Shown here in pieces: positions 15,864 to 23,921 of a stretch of DNA of 33,236 bases (the stretch's first letter is position 1; each line of letters begins with the position of its first letter). The notes under the pieces were generated by a model, which searched no databases, was not told where the DNA came from, and was given only the letters and a program-made list of their open reading frames with translations. The DNA comes from Lachnospiraceae bacterium. Lineage in GTDB: Bacteria; Bacillota; Clostridia; Lachnospirales; Lachnospiraceae. The translations under genes were made by a program, and so were the position numbers. The stretch is taken from positions 1-33,236 of the forward strand of contig JAPJQL010000038.1 of NCBI GenBank assembly GCA_030825115.1. The letters run 5' to 3'.

Positions 15864-17147
15864 ATGACTGAAAATACTTACAAATTAACTCTCAGAGTTA
15901 AGATTTCGTATAAGTCTTTATATGGGATTTCTTTAGTTTTGTTTTTTGCACAAGATGCATTTCGTGTCTTGATTGCGACCATTTTTCCGTTCCTCTCATA
16001 TAGTATGACTGTTTACGCAGTTATTCTTTTGATGTATACACCTTTATTGCTAGGAATGCTTATAAATAAAGAGTCAACCGGATTTTTACCCCAATTTCTT
16101 GTGTGCCTTGGTTTGGTCGCTGCAATCTTTCTTGTGACATATATAATTCACCCTGAGTATTCATCTTGGTTTTTTGATGGAAGTTATCCCATAGGTGAAA
16201 GGATATTTAGACCGAATCAATTTTTATACGCTTTCTTATTTGTAAGAGCTATTGATGACCCGGATGAATTGATTAAATATATGAAAGTGGTTACTTATAT
16301 TTTGCTGGTTTATTATTCATATCGTTTAATAAGGGCGAATATAGTAGGCTATTGGGTAACCACTACTACATCTGCGGGTGCGACACACACGTCGTATGAT
16401 CTTAATTATGGATATGATCATCTGGTTGTTTTAACAACCTTTTTAGTATGCGCTTTTCGTGAAAGAAAGACGCGATACTTTATCTTAGCTGGTGTCTCGT
16501 TGGCTGAAATTTTACTTGGAGGTTCAAGAGGACCACTGATAAGTGTCGCGATTTTGTTAGTGATAATGTATTTTAAATACAAAAACCAACTTAACAAATT
16601 GGTACGGGCTCTTATAGTAGGGGGGATTTTTGTACTCATTGCCTTATATTTCATATTAGGAATGCAGGTATTGCTTGCTGGGTTTGGCTCCCTTTTGGGT
16701 AATCTGTTAGGAAATACGTCTTCCAGAACCTTGCAAATGCTGATTGGCGGTGATGCCCAAGATTTGCTTGATAATAGTGGAAGAACAAGACTTTACAGCA
16801 TGGCAATTGATATGATAAAGAATGGATTTTTTGGATATGGCGCATATGGAGATCGTTACGTTATAGGTAACGTTTATTGGGTGGGATATTGTCATAATAT
16901 TTTCCTCGAATTGCTGATTGATTATGGCTGGATTATAGGCGGTTTTCTGTGTATCACTATCGTTTACCGCTCTTTAAAAATGATTACTGCATGTGAAGAT
17001 GAATCTTGGTGGATGAGCTTTGTGATATTCTTTGTTCCTTCAACGAAATTATTATTGTCTGGTTCATACTGGTACTTAGAATCTTTTTGGGCGTGCTTGG
17101 CAGTTTATTTTATGTATAGAAAAGCAGTAAGATTGAACAGGATATAA
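15864..17147 (+). CDS. wzy: Wzy-like O-antigen/capsule polymerase
   Basis: A polytopic membrane protein of 427 residues with about ten to twelve hydrophobic segments and a large extracytoplasmic loop near residues 275-330. The cytoplasmic-face motif GGSRGPLISVAILL and the loop with GYGAYGDRY and GYCHNIFLELLIDYGW are typical of the Wzy/WaaL O-antigen ligase superfamily. It would polymerise undecaprenyl-pyrophosphate-linked repeat units on the outer face of the membrane. The start at 15864 follows the strong GGGGGGAAGG site (15851-15860). A ligase role cannot be excluded, but the adjacent flippase favours polymerase. Confidence 0.85.
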   Translation: MTENTYKLTLRVKISYKSLYGISLVLFFAQDAFRVLIATIFPFLSYSMTVYAVILLMYTPLLLGMLINKESTGFLPQFLVCLGLVAAIFLVTYIIHPEYSSWFFDGSYPIGERIFRPNQFLYAFLFVRAIDDPDELIKYMKVVTYILLVYYSYRLIRANIVGYWVTTTTSAGATHTSYDLNYGYDHLVVLTTFLVCAFRERKTRYFILAGVSLAEILLGGSRGPLISVAILLVIMYFKYKNQLNKLVRALIVGGIFVLIALYFILGMQVLLAGFGSLLGNLLGNTSSRTLQMLIGGDAQDLLDNSGRTRLYSMAIDMIKNGFFGYGAYGDRYVIGNVYWVGYCHNIFLELLIDYGWIIGGFLCITIVYRSLKMITACEDESWWMSFVIFFVPSTKLLLSGSYWYLESFWACLAVYFMYRKAVRLNRI

Positions 17148-17537
17148 GTTTAAAATGATACCAATATAGGCATAGATTTAGGTTTTTTGGACATTAAGAT
17201 CACAACAGTTTTTACGAAAGATTTTAAATATAGAGCCTCTCCTAACAAAAAAAGGAGGGCTGACAGGGACTGGTCATCCGGCGAAATTGAGTCAACTGCG
17301 GAAGAGATAAGTTTACGGGCTACGTTTTTGCGTCATTCATTGATACCTTAACGGATGACCGCTCTCTATATATAACGATGTAGGGTTGCCGCTATACAGC
17401 TCCGCCACTTACCTCTTCAGGTTCTGTAGTATGCCAGTAGCCTACAAGAGGAGAATAATACAAAAAAGACGAAAGGAAGATGAAGTTTGGAATGTTTCAT
17501 AATCCCATTGGTGCCTTTCGCAGAAAGGCGGATTATA
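17148..17537. other. 390-base non-coding stretch spanning the left duplication edge
   Basis: No credible gene is present. Bases 17148-17273 are unique and include a hairpin, CTCTCCT with AGGAGGG (about 17238-17260), not followed by a T tract. The duplicated unit begins at 17274. A second imperfect stem-loop pairs CCTCTT with AAGAGG (about 17412-17451). A weak 24-codon open frame (17480-17554, starting MKFGMFHNPIGAF) overlaps the wzx start and may be a gene remnant or a leader. Short peptide-like fragments in all frames suggest decayed coding DNA, but I cannot name the parent. Confidence 0.6.
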
Positions 17538-18977
17538 ATGATGAAATCAAATAATGAAGGTAAACAAGTCAAAGGTACTGTAGCGTTGAAATCTGGAATA
17601 TGGTATACGCTTTGCACTGTGGTTCAACGTGGAATTTCGTTTATTACTTTACCTGTTTTTACACGAATAATGACAAAAAGTGATCTTGGCTTTTTTAATA
17701 CATATGCTACATGGATTTCTCTTTTTGTCACAATTACAACGTTCGACGTACCGTTATCTATTATCCGATCAAAGCATGATTTTAAAGGGGATGAGGATAG
17801 TTATTCTTTTTCAATTTTAACGCTTACAACTGTTTCAAATGGAATATTTCTTCTTTTTTGTTTATTGTTTAGAGAGTGGGTTTTTGATAATCTATTGCAA
17901 TTGCCTCATTCATTTATTTTGCCAATGTTCTTATATTTGTTTCTTTCTCCTGCAATAGATGTTTATGCTACGAAACAAAGAGCATTTTATAAATATAAAG
18001 CGTATGTTGTTATAACAATAATATCAAGTGTTTTATCAACACTTATTTCTTTGCTTCTAGTAACGTCGATGGATGATAAGCTGGCGGGGAGATTCAACGG
18101 TCAGTATCTAACAATTGCTGCTGTAGGATTAGTAATTTATATCGTAGTTGCGGTTAAGGGCAAAACTGTAAAACTGAAATATTGGAAAGATGGTTTTTTA
18201 TTATGCTTTCCGTTATTATTGCATCTTATATCTTTATATATTCTGTCTTCCTCTGACAAAATTATGATAACAAGGTTTGTTGGAGAAGAATATACAGCAT
18301 TGTACAGTGTTGCATATAGTGCAGTACATATTGCTACGTTGCTTATGAGTTCTATGAACCGTAGTTGGGCACCATGGATGCTGGATATGCTTCAATATAA
18401 AGAAGTAGGAAAACTTAAAAAGGCATCAAAACCATATATCCTTTGTTATTTTGGACTTGTTTTTGCCTGTATGCTTTTAGCTCCGGAAATCATACTGATA
18501 CTTGGCGGACAAGGCTACATGGATGCGGTTTATCTTATGCCTCCTCTTTTTACAGGAACGCTATTTACATTTATTTATCAAATGTACCTACAGACAGAAT
18601 TTTTTGAAAAGAAGACAAGATATATAGGACTAGCAACTATAGGGGCAGCATTGATTAACATTGTTTTAAATGTCTGGCTTATTCCGCAATATGGATATGT
18701 TGTGGCAGGTTACACAACACTGATTGGTTATGTATTTATGTTTTCATTTCATTATATCTACACATCACATTTGGGGTACGGAAAGATTTTTGATCGAAAA
18801 TTTATTTTTGGTATCCTTGCATTAGGAATTTTGCTGATGATACTTACTTTCGTTCTTTATTGCTTCAATGCCGTACGTTATATAGTCATTTGTTCCACTG
18901 TTGTAGTAGCTGAAATTATTGCATGGAAAAATCGAATATTAATTAAATCTACACTCAGAAAATTATCTAAGTCATAG
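17538..18977 (+). CDS. wzx: Wzx-type polysaccharide flippase (copy 1)
   Basis: A 479-residue membrane protein of the MOP/MATE polysaccharide-transporter superfamily that flips the undecaprenyl-linked repeat unit to the outer face. About 14 hydrophobic helices can be followed. The first follows the typical N-terminal pattern SGIWYTLCTVVQRGISFITLPVFTR (cited in part: GISFITLPVFTRIM), then DLGFFNTYATW. Later family features are SSSDKIMITRFVGEEYTALY and PQYGYVVAGYTTLIGY. I use the ATG at 17538 after AAAGGCG; a TTG at 17487 would add a non-conserved tail. It lies wholly inside the duplicated unit and is identical to the gene at 21340. Confidence 0.92.
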   Translation: MMKSNNEGKQVKGTVALKSGIWYTLCTVVQRGISFITLPVFTRIMTKSDLGFFNTYATWISLFVTITTFDVPLSIIRSKHDFKGDEDSYSFSILTLTTVSNGIFLLFCLLFREWVFDNLLQLPHSFILPMFLYLFLSPAIDVYATKQRAFYKYKAYVVITIISSVLSTLISLLLVTSMDDKLAGRFNGQYLTIAAVGLVIYIVVAVKGKTVKLKYWKDGFLLCFPLLLHLISLYILSSSDKIMITRFVGEEYTALYSVAYSAVHIATLLMSSMNRSWAPWMLDMLQYKEVGKLKKASKPYILCYFGLVFACMLLAPEIILILGGQGYMDAVYLMPPLFTGTLFTFIYQMYLQTEFFEKKTRYIGLATIGAALINIVLNVWLIPQYGYVVAGYTTLIGYVFMFSFHYIYTSHLGYGKIFDRKFIFGILALGILLMILTFVLYCFNAVRYIVICSTVVVAEIIAWKNRILIKSTLRKLSKS

Positions 18978-18991
18978 CAGGGAGTAATAAA

Positions 18992-19969
18992 ATGATGCAG
19001 TCACGTATAAATAAATATTTTAAGACATACTTTAAGTTCGATTGGAAATCAATTGGAAATGGCAAAGGATTAGCTGTTTTGTTTGATTGCTTAAAATCTC
19101 GAATTATAGATGGAACCAATACGGAGCAATTTGTTACACTTGAGTTTTATCGGAAAAGCCAAAGAGAGAGAAACCTTTTTGTGACTAATAGAAAGACAGT
19201 TAGGATTGAAAAGATTTCAATGCGGGGTGTGTCAGACGGGGAATTAAGTTCAATTCGTAATAAGGTTGCTTTTAACGAAAAATACAGTAAATTTGTTCAT
19301 CGCCACTATTTATCTACAGTAAATCATTCGGAAGAAGAAATCATTTCTTTTATTAAACATTTTGGAAAAGTATTGGCGAAACCCGTTGCGGAAACACAAG
19401 GGCGTGGAATTGAATTGATTACTTATGATGACGAGAAAGCTGATTTTTTGGCAAAAAAACTCACATCATTTGAGTATATTATAGAAGAATACATCCATCA
19501 GCACCATTTAATTTCCGAAATAAATCCGACATCTGTTAATACAATTCGCTTATGTACTGTTCTAGATAAAAATCACACGGCCCATGTTATTGGTGCTGCT
19601 ATTCGTTGTGGTGGGGAGAATAGTACAGTTGATAACTTTCATCATGGAGGAGTTGCCTATCCGATTGATGTTGAAAATGGAATTGTCTGCGGAAAAGGAA
19701 AAACGAATTCTGATAACAAGACTTATGCTAGACACCCTTCTACTGGAAAACTGATGATTGGACTTGAAATTCCGCATTGGAACTTAGTTATTGATTCAGT
19801 CAAAGAGGCGGCAGAAATGTCGGATCGTATAGCTTATCTTGGTTGGGATGTTGCAATTACGGAGGATGGCATTGAGATTGTGGAAGCAAATGATGGACAA
19901 GGATGTACAATGTGGCAGCTTGATAATATTGGGAAGTATCCTGATATCTGTAAATTGATCAGGAGATAA
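18992..19969 (+). CDS. Sugar-transfer-associated ATP-grasp protein (third, copy 1)
   Basis: A 325-residue member of the ATPgrasp_ST group. It shares the LEFYRKSQRERNLFVTNRK N-terminal block with the gene at 13493. It then has KVLAKPVAETQGRGIELITY, YIIEEYIHQHHLISEINPTS, VNTIRLCTVLD, STVDNFHHGGVAYPIDVENG, RHPSTGK and YLGWDVAITEDGIEIVEAND. The final signature reads E-x-N-D-G rather than E-x-N-D-R, a visible difference from its two relatives. The start has AGGGAG 7 bases upstream and follows wzx by 14 bases, so it is likely co-translated with the flippase. It is duplicated intact. Confidence 0.88.
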   Translation: MMQSRINKYFKTYFKFDWKSIGNGKGLAVLFDCLKSRIIDGTNTEQFVTLEFYRKSQRERNLFVTNRKTVRIEKISMRGVSDGELSSIRNKVAFNEKYSKFVHRHYLSTVNHSEEEIISFIKHFGKVLAKPVAETQGRGIELITYDDEKADFLAKKLTSFEYIIEEYIHQHHLISEINPTSVNTIRLCTVLDKNHTAHVIGAAIRCGGENSTVDNFHHGGVAYPIDVENGIVCGKGKTNSDNKTYARHPSTGKLMIGLEIPHWNLVIDSVKEAAEMSDRIAYLGWDVAITEDGIEIVEANDGQGCTMWQLDNIGKYPDICKLIRR

Positions 19970-20078
19970 GTAATTAGATGAGAAAGAATTGTTTTTCATT
20001 AATCTGAATTCTAACTACTCTACTAATTTGTTGTTTATTTAGATTGTAACTATTGAGTGAGAGCATTATTTACCTGGC

Positions 20079-20098
20079 TTATAACCATTTGCTTATGA
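20079..20098 (+). promoter_or_regulatory. Shared dyad motif before mmgE/prpD (copy 1)
   Basis: TATAA (20080-20084), eight bases CCATTTGC, then TTATG form a near-symmetric dyad 22 bases before the start codon. Twelve consecutive bases (TATAACCATTTG) are identical to the motif upstream of livK. It may be an operator for the LysR-type protein encoded at 25291, or part of a shared promoter. Confidence 0.5.
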
Positions 20099-20119
20099 AT
20101 TAAATAGGAGTGAAATAAT

Positions 20120-21112
20120 ATGAGAGAGTATACAAAAGAACTGGCCGTTTGGGCATCATCGGTTAGATATAGTGATATCCCAAAGACAGTTTTAAACATG
20201 ATGAAAAATTGTCTGATTGACGCGCTGGGTTGCGCAGTTGCTGGATCAAAGCGATTTGAAATTCAGGCTCTAATTCATGGAGCTATGAATCAAGACGAGA
20301 GTGGAAAGGCTGATGTATGGTTTCAGAAGGCTACAGCACCGACGCCCATAGCTTTACTTCTTAATGGCGCTATGAATCATGCTGTCGAGTTAGATGATCT
20401 TCATAAACCAAGTAAAATTCATGCGGGTACTGTTATTGTACCATCGATTCTTACTGTGGGGTCCCTCTACAATATTAATGGCAAGGAGCTTTTAACAGCG
20501 ATGGCTGTAGGCTATGAAACTATGCTTAGAGCAGCAATAGCGATTGGTGTGGACAGTCATAGAAGATGTGGTTGGCATGGAACAGCGACATGCGGAGCTT
20601 TTGGTGCTGCTGCTGCGATTGGACATATTATGGGACTGGATGGCTGGCAGATGGCAAATGCTTTGGGTCTTGCAGGTACATCTACAGGGGGGCTTATGGC
20701 CTATACTGCAGATGGATCTATGAGTAAGCGATATCACGCGGGGATGGCGGCTATGCATGGTTTTTTTGCAGCTTCATCCGCTAAGGCTGGATTTACCGGA
20801 CCGACGTATGTTTTTGAGGCTGCAGACGGTGGTTATGCCTATGCAGTGTCAGATGATTTTAATCTTGAAGAACTGGTCAAGGATATTGGCACTGTTTGGC
20901 ATTGCAATTATATGGGACATAAATTTTATGCTTGTTGCGGTCATATTCATCAAGCAATTGATTGTGCGATTGAAATTAGAAATGCCAATAATTTAAAACC
21001 CGAAGATATTGATGCTGTAACTATTACTACCTACGACGTTGCTGGCATGACATGGGGGTTTTCTGAGCCGCCGAATCATCCGGCGAAATTGAGTCAACTG
21101 CGGAAGAGATAA
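20120..21112 (+). pseudogene. Truncated MmgE/PrpD gene at the duplication junction
   Basis: The first 318 codons match the intact gene at 23922 exactly. At 21075/21076 the reading frame runs into the start of the next repeat unit, adds 12 unrelated residues (N, then HPAKLSQLRKR) and stops at 21110-21112. The C-terminal third, from about residue 319 of 454, is missing. In MmgE/PrpD proteins the C-terminal domain completes the active site and the dimer, so this copy is probably inactive, though it keeps its ribosome binding site and upstream motif and may still be made. Confidence 0.92.
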
Positions 21113-21339
21113 GTTTACGGGCTACGTTTTTGCGTCATTCATTGATACCTTAACGGATGACCGCTCTCTATATATAACGATGTAGGGTTGCCGCTATACA
21201 GCTCCGCCACTTACCTCTTCAGGTTCTGTAGTATGCCAGTAGCCTACAAGAGGAGAATAATACAAAAAAGACGAAAGGAAGATGAAGTTTGGAATGTTTC
21301 ATAATCCCATTGGTGCCTTTCGCAGAAAGGCGGATTATA
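21113..21339. other. Non-coding segment before the second wzx
   Basis: This segment is the duplicate of 17311-17537 and holds the same imperfect CCTCTT/AAGAGG stem-loop and the same weak 24-codon open frame overlapping the wzx start. No promoter consensus is obvious. Transcription of the second wzx probably reads through from the truncated mmgE/prpD. Confidence 0.6.
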
Positions 21340-22779
21340 ATGATGAAATCAAATAATGAAGGTAAACAAGTCAAAGGTACTGTAGCGTTGAAATCTGGAA
21401 TATGGTATACGCTTTGCACTGTGGTTCAACGTGGAATTTCGTTTATTACTTTACCTGTTTTTACACGAATAATGACAAAAAGTGATCTTGGCTTTTTTAA
21501 TACATATGCTACATGGATTTCTCTTTTTGTCACAATTACAACGTTCGACGTACCGTTATCTATTATCCGATCAAAGCATGATTTTAAAGGGGATGAGGAT
21601 AGTTATTCTTTTTCAATTTTAACGCTTACAACTGTTTCAAATGGAATATTTCTTCTTTTTTGTTTATTGTTTAGAGAGTGGGTTTTTGATAATCTATTGC
21701 AATTGCCTCATTCATTTATTTTGCCAATGTTCTTATATTTGTTTCTTTCTCCTGCAATAGATGTTTATGCTACGAAACAAAGAGCATTTTATAAATATAA
21801 AGCGTATGTTGTTATAACAATAATATCAAGTGTTTTATCAACACTTATTTCTTTGCTTCTAGTAACGTCGATGGATGATAAGCTGGCGGGGAGATTCAAC
21901 GGTCAGTATCTAACAATTGCTGCTGTAGGATTAGTAATTTATATCGTAGTTGCGGTTAAGGGCAAAACTGTAAAACTGAAATATTGGAAAGATGGTTTTT
22001 TATTATGCTTTCCGTTATTATTGCATCTTATATCTTTATATATTCTGTCTTCCTCTGACAAAATTATGATAACAAGGTTTGTTGGAGAAGAATATACAGC
22101 ATTGTACAGTGTTGCATATAGTGCAGTACATATTGCTACGTTGCTTATGAGTTCTATGAACCGTAGTTGGGCACCATGGATGCTGGATATGCTTCAATAT
22201 AAAGAAGTAGGAAAACTTAAAAAGGCATCAAAACCATATATCCTTTGTTATTTTGGACTTGTTTTTGCCTGTATGCTTTTAGCTCCGGAAATCATACTGA
22301 TACTTGGCGGACAAGGCTACATGGATGCGGTTTATCTTATGCCTCCTCTTTTTACAGGAACGCTATTTACATTTATTTATCAAATGTACCTACAGACAGA
22401 ATTTTTTGAAAAGAAGACAAGATATATAGGACTAGCAACTATAGGGGCAGCATTGATTAACATTGTTTTAAATGTCTGGCTTATTCCGCAATATGGATAT
22501 GTTGTGGCAGGTTACACAACACTGATTGGTTATGTATTTATGTTTTCATTTCATTATATCTACACATCACATTTGGGGTACGGAAAGATTTTTGATCGAA
22601 AATTTATTTTTGGTATCCTTGCATTAGGAATTTTGCTGATGATACTTACTTTCGTTCTTTATTGCTTCAATGCCGTACGTTATATAGTCATTTGTTCCAC
22701 TGTTGTAGTAGCTGAAATTATTGCATGGAAAAATCGAATATTAATTAAATCTACACTCAGAAAATTATCTAAGTCATAG
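21340..22779 (+). CDS. wzx: Wzx-type polysaccharide flippase (copy 2)
   Basis: Identical in protein sequence to the flippase at 17538, including the ATG choice behind AAAGGCG. In this copy the gene is preceded by the truncated mmgE/prpD rather than by wzy, so its transcription would depend on read-through from upstream or on the motif and promoter of the truncated gene. Carrying two identical flippase genes would raise dosage without adding specificity. Identity over the entire gene means either a very recent event or an assembly duplication. Confidence 0.92.
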   Translation: MMKSNNEGKQVKGTVALKSGIWYTLCTVVQRGISFITLPVFTRIMTKSDLGFFNTYATWISLFVTITTFDVPLSIIRSKHDFKGDEDSYSFSILTLTTVSNGIFLLFCLLFREWVFDNLLQLPHSFILPMFLYLFLSPAIDVYATKQRAFYKYKAYVVITIISSVLSTLISLLLVTSMDDKLAGRFNGQYLTIAAVGLVIYIVVAVKGKTVKLKYWKDGFLLCFPLLLHLISLYILSSSDKIMITRFVGEEYTALYSVAYSAVHIATLLMSSMNRSWAPWMLDMLQYKEVGKLKKASKPYILCYFGLVFACMLLAPEIILILGGQGYMDAVYLMPPLFTGTLFTFIYQMYLQTEFFEKKTRYIGLATIGAALINIVLNVWLIPQYGYVVAGYTTLIGYVFMFSFHYIYTSHLGYGKIFDRKFIFGILALGILLMILTFVLYCFNAVRYIVICSTVVVAEIIAWKNRILIKSTLRKLSKS

Positions 22780-22793
22780 CAGGGAGTAATAAA

Positions 22794-23771
22794 ATGATGC
22801 AGTCACGTATAAATAAATATTTTAAGACATACTTTAAGTTCGATTGGAAATCAATTGGAAATGGCAAAGGATTAGCTGTTTTGTTTGATTGCTTAAAATC
22901 TCGAATTATAGATGGAACCAATACGGAGCAATTTGTTACACTTGAGTTTTATCGGAAAAGCCAAAGAGAGAGAAACCTTTTTGTGACTAATAGAAAGACA
23001 GTTAGGATTGAAAAGATTTCAATGCGGGGTGTGTCAGACGGGGAATTAAGTTCAATTCGTAATAAGGTTGCTTTTAACGAAAAATACAGTAAATTTGTTC
23101 ATCGCCACTATTTATCTACAGTAAATCATTCGGAAGAAGAAATCATTTCTTTTATTAAACATTTTGGAAAAGTATTGGCGAAACCCGTTGCGGAAACACA
23201 AGGGCGTGGAATTGAATTGATTACTTATGATGACGAGAAAGCTGATTTTTTGGCAAAAAAACTCACATCATTTGAGTATATTATAGAAGAATACATCCAT
23301 CAGCACCATTTAATTTCCGAAATAAATCCGACATCTGTTAATACAATTCGCTTATGTACTGTTCTAGATAAAAATCACACGGCCCATGTTATTGGTGCTG
23401 CTATTCGTTGTGGTGGGGAGAATAGTACAGTTGATAACTTTCATCATGGAGGAGTTGCCTATCCGATTGATGTTGAAAATGGAATTGTCTGCGGAAAAGG
23501 AAAAACGAATTCTGATAACAAGACTTATGCTAGACACCCTTCTACTGGAAAACTGATGATTGGACTTGAAATTCCGCATTGGAACTTAGTTATTGATTCA
23601 GTCAAAGAGGCGGCAGAAATGTCGGATCGTATAGCTTATCTTGGTTGGGATGTTGCAATTACGGAGGATGGCATTGAGATTGTGGAAGCAAATGATGGAC
23701 AAGGATGTACAATGTGGCAGCTTGATAATATTGGGAAGTATCCTGATATCTGTAAATTGATCAGGAGATAA
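22794..23771 (+). CDS. Sugar-transfer-associated ATP-grasp protein (third, copy 2)
   Basis: Identical in protein sequence to the gene at 18992, with the same AGGGAG site and 14-base spacing from wzx. Motifs are as described there, including the E-x-N-D-G metal-site variant. This copy is followed by the intact mmgE/prpD, so the 22794-25286 arrangement probably shows the order that existed before duplication. Confidence 0.88.
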   Translation: MMQSRINKYFKTYFKFDWKSIGNGKGLAVLFDCLKSRIIDGTNTEQFVTLEFYRKSQRERNLFVTNRKTVRIEKISMRGVSDGELSSIRNKVAFNEKYSKFVHRHYLSTVNHSEEEIISFIKHFGKVLAKPVAETQGRGIELITYDDEKADFLAKKLTSFEYIIEEYIHQHHLISEINPTSVNTIRLCTVLDKNHTAHVIGAAIRCGGENSTVDNFHHGGVAYPIDVENGIVCGKGKTNSDNKTYARHPSTGKLMIGLEIPHWNLVIDSVKEAAEMSDRIAYLGWDVAITEDGIEIVEANDGQGCTMWQLDNIGKYPDICKLIRR

Positions 23772-23880
23772 GTAATTAGATGAGAAAGAATTGTTTTTCA
23801 TTAATCTGAATTCTAACTACTCTACTAATTTGTTGTTTATTTAGATTGTAACTATTGAGTGAGAGCATTATTTACCTGGC

Positions 23881-23900
23881 TTATAACCATTTGCTTATGA
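23881..23900 (+). promoter_or_regulatory. Shared dyad motif before mmgE/prpD (copy 2)
   Basis: This is the duplicate of the motif at 20079, lying before the intact mmgE/prpD gene. TATAA, eight bases, then TTATG. This copy probably controls the functional gene and the lysR gene behind it. Confidence 0.5.
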
Positions 23901-23921
23901 ATTAAATAGGAGTGAAATAAT

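Larger units (their letters stand above)
17274..21075 (+). repeat. Tandem duplication, copy 1 (3,802 bp)
   Basis: The unit begins TCATCCGGCGAAATTG at 17274 and recurs at a constant offset of 3,802 bases, directly abutting the second copy. It contains the upstream segment, wzx, the third sugar-associated ATP-grasp gene and the first 956 bases of mmgE/prpD. All encoded proteins are identical between copies, and the intergenic segments I compared also match. The base before the unit (G, 17273) differs from the base at the end of the unit (A, 21075), so no microhomology is seen at the join. Confidence 0.95.

Noticed and set aside
17238..17260. Hairpin CTCTCCT with AGGAGGG as a terminator after wzy
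   Set aside because: No T tract follows the stem, so transcription termination is not supported.
17480..17554. 24-codon open frame overlapping the wzx start (and its duplicate at 21282)
   Set aside because: The ribosome binding site is too close to the ATG and the peptide is not recognisable. It is mentioned in the intergenic entry but not called a gene.
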